Shown: positions 58,590-64,000 of the stretch, piece after piece
How positions within the stretch are numbered: the stretch's first letter is position 1
Layout: the number at the start of each line of letters is the position of its first letter
Origin: Streptomyces bluensis
Lineage (GTDB): Bacteria > Actinomycetota > Actinomycetes > Streptomycetales > Streptomycetaceae
Assembly: GCF_014650715.1 (NCBI RefSeq)
Contig: NZ_BMVM01000010.1
Location: 1-64,000 of the forward strand
DNA: 64,000 nucleotides
Direction: 5' to 3'
The notes under the pieces: model-generated
Told to the model about the DNA's origin: nothing
The model's database searches: none
What the model saw: the letters and a program-made list of their open reading frames with translations, nothing else
Position numbers and translations under genes: made by a program

Positions 58590-59735
58590 TCAGCCCCTGG
58601 GCTCCTTCGGCAGGCCGAGCACGCGCTCGGCGATGATCGTGCGCTGGACCTCGTCGGAGCCGCCGTAGATGGTGTCGGCCCGGGAGAAAAGGAACAGGTG
58701 CTGCGACGGGTCGAGTTCGTACGGCTGCGCGGGCGACCAGTCCCGCGGGCCCACGGCCGCCCCCGCGCCCCGTACCAGCATCGCCAGTTCCCCGAGCCGC
58801 TGGTGCCAGCCGCCCCACAGCAGCTTGGCCACGCTCGGCACGCCCGTCTCACCGCCCGAACCCCCCAGCGTCCGCAGGGCGTTCCAGCGCATGGTGCGCA
58901 GCTCCGCCCACTGGCGTACGAGCCGGTCGCGTACGACGGGGTCGCCGGCGGCGCCCGTCTCGACGGCCGTACGGATGACCTGCGCGAGCTCCTCGGCGAA
59001 ACCGATCTGCTGGGCGAGCGTGGACACCCCCCGCTCGAAGCCGAGCAGGCTCATGGCGACACGCCAGCCGTTGCCCTCCCCGCCGACCAGGTGCTCGGCC
59101 ACGGCCCCGTCGAAGAAGACCTCGTTGAACTCGCTCGTCCCGGTCATCTGCCGGATGGGCCGCACCTCGACGCGGCCCGGCTGGTCCATCGGGACGAGCA
59201 GGAAGGACAGGCCGTGGTGGCGGCGCGAGCCGGGCTCGGTGCGGGCGAGGACGAAACACCAGTCCGCCTCGTGCGCGAGGGAGGTCCAGATCTTCTGGCC
59301 GGTCACCCGGTACGTCGTCGTGGCGCCGTCGCGGACCGCCGCGGTGCGCACGCCCGCCAGGTCCGAGCCCGCTCCCGGTTCGCTGTAGCCCTGGCACCAG
59401 AGTTCCTCGCCGCGTGCGACAGGCGGCAGGAACCGCCGCTTCTGCTCCTCGGTGCCGTGCTCGATGAGGGTGGGGGCGAGGAGTTTCTCGCCGATGTGCC
59501 CGGACCGGGCGGGTGCCTTCGCGCGCGCGTACTCCTCGGCCCAGACGACCTGCTGGACGAGACTCGCGGTCCGGTTCCCGTACCCGCCCTCCGGCCAGCC
59601 GATGCCGATCCACCCACCGCGCCCGAGCTCCCGCTCCCACGCACGCCGGCTCACCCCCTCGGCGGGGTGCGCCCCCAGCCAGCCCCGCACCTCACCCCGA
59701 AACGCCTCGTCGTCCGTACCGAACCCGAAGTCCAC
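58590..59735 (-). CDS. Acyl-CoA dehydrogenase (FadE-type)
   Basis: The 381-residue acyl-CoA dehydrogenase has CQGYSEPGAGSDLAGVRTAA, YRVTGQKIWTSLAHEADWCF and ERGVSTLAQQIGF, and ends DTIYGGSDEVQRTIIAERVL. In medium-chain enzymes that last block holds the catalytic Glu (YEG); here it is Gly, as in many actinobacterial steroid or polyketide-degrading FadEs in which the base lies elsewhere. It may pair with the shorter-tailed enzyme at 36437. Gap to the SDR upstream is 108 bp, to the ADH downstream 11 bp. Confidence 0.86.
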   Translation of the reverse strand: MDFGFGTDDEAFRGEVRGWLGAHPAEGVSRRAWERELGRGGWIGIGWPEGGYGNRTASLVQQVVWAEEYARAKAPARSGHIGEKLLAPTLIEHGTEEQKRRFLPPVARGEELWCQGYSEPGAGSDLAGVRTAAVRDGATTTYRVTGQKIWTSLAHEADWCFVLARTEPGSRRHHGLSFLLVPMDQPGRVEVRPIRQMTGTSEFNEVFFDGAVAEHLVGGEGNGWRVAMSLLGFERGVSTLAQQIGFAEELAQVIRTAVETGAAGDPVVRDRLVRQWAELRTMRWNALRTLGGSGGETGVPSVAKLLWGGWHQRLGELAMLVRGAGAAVGPRDWSPAQPYELDPSQHLFLFSRADTIYGGSDEVQRTIIAERVLGLPKEPRG

Positions 59736-59843
59736 GGGCTACCTCCTCACCCGAGCTGCACGCCCCCGTCAAGGGGCGCGGGGAACTGCGCGACCAGCCA
59801 CCGAAAAACCCGCACCCGCCGTACGACCTCTCCCACCACCCCC

Positions 59844-60755
59844 TTAGGCGTTCGGCCGACCCCCCGCGGCAGCGGCCCGCGCCATCGCCTCCACCCGCTC
59901 CAGCATCGGCATCGGATCCACCCCCACGCTCCCCGGCAGAACCTCCGCGATCCGCTCCGGTGTCCAGGAGCCCTCCGCGAAGGCCGAGCGCAGCTCGCGC
60001 GGCTGGGCCCAGACCGCGATCCTGGGCCCGGCGACGGTGTAGACCTGCCCGGTGATGCGTGCCTCGCGCGCGCGGTCGCTCAGCAGGTAGACGACCAGGG
60101 CCGCCACGTCCTCCGGCTCACCGATCTCCGCGAGTTCCATCGGGACGTTCGCCGACATCCGGGTACGGGCCACCGGCGCCACCGCGTTCGCCGTCACCCC
60201 GTACTTGTGCATCCCGAGCGCCGCGCTGCGGACCAGGGAGATGATGCCGCCCTTGGCCGCGCTGTAGTTGGCCTGGGACACCGAGCCCTGGTGGTTGCCG
60301 CTGGTGAAGCCGATGAGGGTGCCGGACTTCTGCCGGCGCATCAGGGCCGACGCGGCGCGGAAGACGGTGAAGGTGCCCTTCAGATGGGTGGCGACGACCG
60401 GGTCCCACTCCTCCTCGGACATGTTGAAGAGCATCCGTTCGCGGAGGATTCCCGCCACGCACACCACGCCGTCGATCCGGCCGTACACCTCGACGGCCGT
60501 GTCCACCACCCGCTGCCCGCCGGCCATGGTCGACACGTCGTCGGCCACCGCGACCGCCTCGCCGCCGGCCGCCACGATCTCCTTGACCACGGCCTCGGCG
60601 ACCGCACTCGTCGGCTCGGAGCCCTCGATGGAGACCCCGTAGTCGTTGACGACGACCCGAGCGCCCTCGGCCGCCGCCGCGAGCGCCACCGCCCGGCCGA
60701 TGCCGCGCCCGGCCCCCGTCACGGCGACGACCTTGCCTGCCAAGAAGTTCCCCAC
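59844..60755 (-). CDS. Multifunctional-type SDR (hydroxyacyl-CoA dehydrogenase-like)
   Basis: The 303-residue SDR has VVAVTGAGRGIGRAVALAAA, VVVNDYGVSIEGSEPTSAVA (as in the dehydrogenase part of peroxisomal multifunctional enzymes), DGVVCVAGILRERMLFNMSE and the catalytic block with YSAAK. The C-terminal ~60 residues (GPRIAVWAQPRELRSAFAEG) extend past a normal SDR and match the FabG/MFE2 group. Likely role: oxidation of a 3-hydroxyacyl-CoA. First gene of the SDR-ACAD-ADH operon. Confidence 0.85.
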   Translation of the reverse strand: MGNFLAGKVVAVTGAGRGIGRAVALAAAAEGARVVVNDYGVSIEGSEPTSAVAEAVVKEIVAAGGEAVAVADDVSTMAGGQRVVDTAVEVYGRIDGVVCVAGILRERMLFNMSEEEWDPVVATHLKGTFTVFRAASALMRRQKSGTLIGFTSGNHQGSVSQANYSAAKGGIISLVRSAALGMHKYGVTANAVAPVARTRMSANVPMELAEIGEPEDVAALVVYLLSDRAREARITGQVYTVAGPRIAVWAQPRELRSAFAEGSWTPERIAEVLPGSVGVDPMPMLERVEAMARAAAAGGRPNA

Positions 60756-60777
60756 GCCCGACCCCTTCCCGCAGTTT

Positions 60778-60792
60778 CTGACGGACCGTTAG
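60778..60792. promoter_or_regulatory. Regulon palindrome, one mismatch (SDR operon / cyclase promoter)
   Basis: CTGACGGACCGTTAG: one base differs in the right arm. It lies 22 bp before the SDR start (60755) and 109 bp before the divergent cyclase gene. A lone right half-site CCCGTCAG sits at 60819-60826. Confidence 0.6.
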
Positions 60793-60901
60793 ATTCGGCG
60801 GTCGGGCCGATTCTACGACCCGTCAGATACCTGGAGACAAGACCCCGGAGCGGATGGGGAAGACCGGCAGACCGCGGGACGAGGGGGGAACAGGAGGGAT
60901 C

Positions 60902-61828
60902 ATGTCGTTGCCGGAGGAGTTCCACGAGATCGCGGGGCGCGTGAACAACTGGGGCCGTTGGGGGTCCGACGACGAGATCGGGACGCTCAACCTGATCACC
61001 GACGAGGTCGTACAGGGCGCCGCCGCCTGCGTGCGGACCGGGCGGCGCGTTCCGCTCGGCCTCCCGCTCCAGCAGGACGGCGTGCAGACCGGCATGGTCC
61101 CCGGCCGCGTCAATCCGCTGCACACGATGGTGCAGATCAACCTGGAGACGTTCGGCCCCGGCACCGTCGCCTGGAGCGACGACGCCGTGACCATGGGGCT
61201 GCAGTCCGCCACCCACTGGGACGCCCTCACCCATGTCTCCCACTCGGGGCGGATCTACAACGGCCGCCCGGCGGACACCATCACCCCGCACGGCGGCGCC
61301 GAGTTCAGCGGCATCGACAAGGCGCGGCACATCGTCACGCGCGGTGTCCTCCTGGACGTCCCGCGCGCCCTCGGCCTGGACCGGCTCACGGGCGATCACG
61401 CGGTCACCCCCGACGACCTGGAGGCGGCCGAGGAACTGGCGGGTACGCGGGTGAGGAGCGGTGACGTCGTCCTCGTACGGACCGGGCAGATACGGACCTA
61501 CCTCGCCGGCGACCGGCACGCGTACGCGTACCCCTCACCCGGCCTGTCGGTGCGCACACCGGAGTGGTTCCATGCCCGCGACGTCGCCGCCGTCGCCAAC
61601 GACACGCTCACCTTCGAGATCTTCCCGCCGGAGATCGAGAACCTGTGGCTGCCCGTACACGCGCTCAACCTGGTCGAGATGGGGATGCTCCAGGGCCAGA
61701 ACTGGAATCTCGAAGAGTTGTCCACAGCCTGTGGAGAAGAAGGGCGCTACAGCTTCCTGCTGTCCGCGACACCTGAACCGTTCGTCGGCGCCACGGGCAC
61801 TCCGGTGGCACCCGTGGCCGTGCTCTGA
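60902..61828 (+). CDS. Cyclase family / kynurenine formamidase-like hydrolase
   Basis: The 308-residue protein starts at ATG 60902 with AGGAGGG five bases upstream. It has the metal-binding cyclase-family signature QSATHWDALTHVSHSGRIYN near residue 100, followed by GVLLDVPRALGLD, GDVVLVRTG and LPVHALNLVEMGMLQGQNWN at the C-terminus. Members hydrolyse amides, lactones or ring intermediates using zinc or manganese. Divergent from the SDR operon across the operator at 60778; it could catalyse ring opening in the pathway. Confidence 0.82.
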   Translation: MSLPEEFHEIAGRVNNWGRWGSDDEIGTLNLITDEVVQGAAACVRTGRRVPLGLPLQQDGVQTGMVPGRVNPLHTMVQINLETFGPGTVAWSDDAVTMGLQSATHWDALTHVSHSGRIYNGRPADTITPHGGAEFSGIDKARHIVTRGVLLDVPRALGLDRLTGDHAVTPDDLEAAEELAGTRVRSGDVVLVRTGQIRTYLAGDRHAYAYPSPGLSVRTPEWFHARDVAAVANDTLTFEIFPPEIENLWLPVHALNLVEMGMLQGQNWNLEELSTACGEEGRYSFLLSATPEPFVGATGTPVAPVAVL

Positions 61829-62360
61829 GGTGCCGCCGGGGATCCGGGACCGCCGGACCCGCCCTGGCCCCCCAACTCCACCCACTCCGCTCTCCGGATG
61901 GCGGCGCGCTCCCCCACCTCCCGTCCGCGCTCGGGCGACAGCGCCCCCACCTCGCCCCGAGCGCGGCATCGCGCGCCGCCATCCGGTTCCGGCGTACCAG
62001 CTCTCGCTCCCCGGACGTCCCCGTGCCGGCGGGCCGTCCGGCCCTGTGGGAGCCGACGCCGAATCACGACCCACGCTCGTCGAGGGCGCCCGTCACCGGA
62101 GCCCTCGCCGTCCCCTCACGGTGAATCGTTGAACACAAGCGTGATCAAACGGACACGGCACGTCAACACCCGTTCGGGGATTTGCCCGTTATGAGCTTTT
62201 CATTACGGCGCGCAATGGAGCACACCCCCGGCGCACCGACCCCGGTCCTCCCCGGATACGTCCGGGCCCGTGCGACCGCGCGCAGGCGCATGCGTCGTGA
62301 CGCCCCGGCCGAGGGTGACCCCATACGGCCACATACGACCCTATACAGCCCTATACAGCC
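61829..62360. other. Gene-poor stretch
   Basis: No gene is supported. A 88-residue frame at 62182 lacks a ribosome site and family resemblance. The right end holds CCCTATACAG direct repeats (about 62337-62372, ~10-bp period) overlapping the end of the RsbW-like gene. Confidence 0.5.
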
Positions 62361-62846
62361 CTATACGGCCTCGTACGCGCACCCCACGTACGCCATGGAG
62401 GTCGAGACGGGGGTGCTGGCCGCGCCGCGGCGGGGGCCGGGGTCATAGCGGTCCAGTTCGCACCAGATCCGTTTGCCGACGCCCTCGGAGTTCCAGCCCC
62501 AGCGGTCGGCCAGCCCTTCGACGAGGGCCAGGCCGCGGCCGTTGGTGTCGTCACCCTCCGCGTGCCGGGGCACGGGCGGCCGCTCACAGGTGTCGGCCAC
62601 CTCCAGGCGGACGGTACCCGCCGAGCCGTCCCGCACCCCGGACAGCAACAGCCGCAGCACCGCGGGGCAGCCCGTGTGCACCACGGCGTTGGTGACCAGC
62701 TCGGACACCAGCAGGACCAGCGTCTCGGCCAGTGGCTCATCGGCCTCTATCCCGGACCCGGCGAGCCGTGAACGGGCCCATTTCCGGGCGCGCCCCACCT
62801 CCGTGGGGTCGGGCCGGATCTCCAGCTGCACTTGAAGCACCTGCAC
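62361..62846 (-). CDS. RsbW-like HATPase regulator (anti-sigma-type)
   Basis: The 161-residue ATP-binding protein starts at GTG 62846 (or GTG 62840). It has the N box LLVSELVTNAVVHTG near residue 50 and the G boxes DTCERPP and TNGRGLALVEGLADRWG near 110-120. It belongs to the widespread Streptomyces ATPase family related to anti-sigma factor RsbW. Target unknown. A perfect 8-bp palindrome sits 100 bp upstream, between it and a possible divergent small gene. Confidence 0.85.
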   Translation of the reverse strand: MQVLQVQLEIRPDPTEVGRARKWARSRLAGSGIEADEPLAETLVLLVSELVTNAVVHTGCPAVLRLLLSGVRDGSAGTVRLEVADTCERPPVPRHAEGDDTNGRGLALVEGLADRWGWNSEGVGKRIWCELDRYDPGPRRGAASTPVSTSMAYVGCAYEAV

Positions 62847-62946
62847 CGCTCACACCATCCGAACCGGCGGGCACATCACCGCGTGCCTCGCCAAGGCCAC
62901 GATCGTGGTCATCTTCTGCACGGCCATCGACTGCATGGCCCGGACA

Positions 62947-62967
62947 GGGATCACCGAACGTGATCCC
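62947..62967. promoter_or_regulatory. GGGATCAC-N5-GTGATCCC palindrome
   Basis: Perfect 8-bp arms GGGATCAC (62947-62954) and GTGATCCC (62960-62967). It lies between the RsbW-like gene and a possible divergent small gene at 63043; an operator is the simplest reading. A TTGACG -35-like hexamer follows at 62985. Confidence 0.55.
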
Positions 62968-63042
62968 GTTACGTACCAGCATGGTTGACGTACAGTCACC
63001 CCAACAAGCGCTTCGGGCATATTCCAGCGCGAAGGAGTACGC

Positions 63043-63231
63043 ATGCGGCATACTGTGCGACGCTCGCCACGGGGAGTCGAACAGGCGGAGCCACACCCCC
63101 GCCCACCAGTGCGAGTGGCGCGCATCGCCCGATCCGGCGTCGCCTCGGGGGCGACACCGGGATGGCTCGTTCTCGGAACCACTCGCACCTCACACAAGGT
63201 ACCGGAGCGGAGCTTCGACTCCAGGGCGTGA
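63043..63231 (+). CDS. Possible small basic protein
   Basis: A 62-residue frame starts at an ATG with a strong GAAGGAG site seven bases upstream and a TTGACG hexamer about 58 bp before it. The protein is Arg/Pro-rich (MRHTVRRSPRGVEQAEPHP) with no recognisable family. Coding is uncertain: no homologue is recognised and composition resembles random high-GC sequence. The ribosome site and divergent position are the only support. Confidence 0.3.
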   Translation: MRHTVRRSPRGVEQAEPHPRPPVRVARIARSGVASGATPGWLVLGTTRTSHKVPERSFDSRA

Positions 63232-63328
63232 CAAGTCACGCGTAGGACACAAGCCGATATCAACGCTCGGTAATTCCCCTGTGCCACGATCCACGGCATC
63301 CGCCACAGGAGCCCCGGTGACCCCCTGG

Positions 63329-64000
63329 TCAGACGACCGCACCCGGCGGATCGCCCAACAGGTCACCCGCGAGCATCTCCTCACTCTGCGTCACGTCGCC
63401 GCTGCGGCGGGCGCGCACCCAGGCCCGCTTGAGGTGCAGGTGAACGTCGGACTCCCAGGTGAAGCCCATGCCGCCGTGCACCTGGAGGCAGTCGCGGGCA
63501 CCGTGCAGGGCCGCCTCGTCGGCGAGCAGCCGGGCCGCGGCGATGTCCAGCGGGTCGGCGGTGACGGCCGCCGCGTACACGGCGGCCCGCGCCGTCCCGA
63601 CCCGTTCCAGCATCCCGGCGCACAGATGCTTGACCGCCTGGAAGGCTCCGACGGGCCGTCCGAACTGCTCTCGGGTCCGGGCGTGTTGCACGGCGAGTTC
63701 GCAGGTGCGGGACGCCGAGCCGAGCTGCTCGGCGGCGGTCAGGAGGACGGCGAGGGGATCGGCCGGGAGATCGGCCAGCCGATCCCTTCCGCCTCCGTCC
63801 GGTACGCGGTGCAGCGGGGTCAGCGGATCCACCGACCGCAGCGGTACGGCGCCGGACGCGTCGCCCCGTACGACGTCCGCCTCCTCCAGCCACTCCACCA
63901 GACCGCCCTGCACGGCGGTCACCACGGCCTCCCCCGTCGCGGCTCCGGGCACCCGCGCGTCCGCCGCGAGATGCGTGGCCACCAGGGGCCCGGGCAGCAG
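63329..64000 (-). CDS. Acyl-CoA dehydrogenase, C-terminal part (cut by window edge)
   Basis: A frame open from the right edge to a stop at 63329 (224 codons visible). It reads TCELAVQHARTREQFGRPVG, AFQAVKHLCAGMLERVGTAR and CLQVHGGMGFTWESDVHLHL, the C-terminal helical bundle of acyl-CoA dehydrogenases. No catalytic YEG block is present near the end, so it resembles the enzyme at 36437 and may be another non-catalytic-type subunit. The N-terminus and its promoter are outside the window. Confidence 0.8.
   Translation of the reverse strand: MLPGPLVATHLAADARVPGAATGEAVVTAVQGGLVEWLEEADVVRGDASGAVPLRSVDPLTPLHRVPDGGGRDRLADLPADPLAVLLTAAEQLGSASRTCELAVQHARTREQFGRPVGAFQAVKHLCAGMLERVGTARAAVYAAAVTADPLDIAAARLLADEAALHGARDCLQVHGGMGFTWESDVHLHLKRAWVRARRSGDVTQSEEMLAGDLLGDPPGAVV

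Noticed and set aside
57529-60755. Mycofactocin-linked dehydrogenases
   Set aside because: The SDRs lack the insertion typical of mycofactocin-coupled SDRs as far as I can see, and no mft genes are in the window.
25477-61828. Classical KstR/KstR2 cholesterol regulon
   Set aside because: Individual enzymes resemble steroid-degradation proteins, but no ring hydroxylase or extradiol dioxygenase is present and the palindrome differs from the known KstR and KstR2 motifs.
62985-62999. TTGACGTACAGTCAC as another regulon operator
   Set aside because: It has the inner TGAC-N5-GTCA core but both outer bases differ, about one such core is expected by chance in 64 kb, and the adjacent genes are not catabolic.

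Overview
The window is actinobacterial chromosomal DNA, almost certainly Streptomyces: GC is very high, many starts are GTG, neighbouring genes often share GTGA, ATGA or TTGA stop/start overlaps, and typical Streptomyces families are present (WhiJ-like HTH/DUF5753 regulators with DUF397 partners, DUF6879, AfsR/SARP regulator, RsbW-like ATPases, PQQ-propeller Ser/Thr kinase, blaL-blaA-blaB type beta-lactamase locus). No tRNA, rRNA, CRISPR array or complete insertion sequence was recognised.

Layout. 1-1216: a secreted trypsin-fold protein, cut by the window edge, that has lost two of its three catalytic residues. 1.6-8.3 kb: an accessory island of WhiJ/AbaA-type regulatory genes (HTH, DUF397, DUF6879, RsbW-like ATPase, small Cys proteins) with several decayed copies and a broken toxin-antitoxin-like pair. 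8.4-9.7 kb: a small secreted protein and a methyltransferase. 9.8-17.4 kb: two minus-strand catabolic operons (amidohydrolases, luciferase-like monooxygenases, SDR, aldehyde dehydrogenase). 17.6-25.4 kb: an AfsR-like regulator, a small repeat protein between two strong hairpins, a TetR/SDR pair around a 19-bp inverted repeat, a large non-coding inverted repeat, an AbiEi/DUF559 protein and a secreted protein. 25.5-29.6 kb: acyl-CoA ligase divergent from a lipid-transfer thiolase, DUF35 and crotonase operon. 29.6-35.1 kb: putative lipoprotein, protein kinase, VOC protein and a repeat block. 35.2-38.9 kb: a TetR regulator, an acyl-CoA dehydrogenase and Ddn-like operon, and a second lipid-transfer thiolase. 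39-42.1 kb: beta-lactamase with its LysR and serine-reactive regulators. 42.2-46.5 kb: lipoprotein, two flavin-oxidase-fold proteins, two acetyltransferases. 46.6-61.8 kb: the rest of the catabolic gene set with an MFS transporter and a DJ-1/AraC regulator. 62.4-64 kb: an RsbW-like ATPase and an acyl-CoA dehydrogenase cut by the window edge.

The most interesting signal is regulatory. A 15-bp palindrome CTGAC-N5-GTCAG occurs perfectly eight times, and five more times with one arm mismatch, and every copy lies in a promoter region or across a translation start or stop of a catabolic or TetR gene. Together the copies mark about 23 scattered genes (acyl-CoA ligases, acyl-CoA dehydrogenases, crotonases, two Ltp/DUF35 pairs, SDRs, F420-type oxidoreductases, amidohydrolases, an alcohol and an aldehyde dehydrogenase, a cyclase-family hydrolase) as one regulon. 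One near-perfect copy overlaps the start codon of the TetR gene at 35159, which makes that protein the obvious candidate repressor. The enzymes resemble those that shorten and open steroid-like or other cyclic/branched acyl-CoA substrates, but the actual substrate cannot be read from the sequence.
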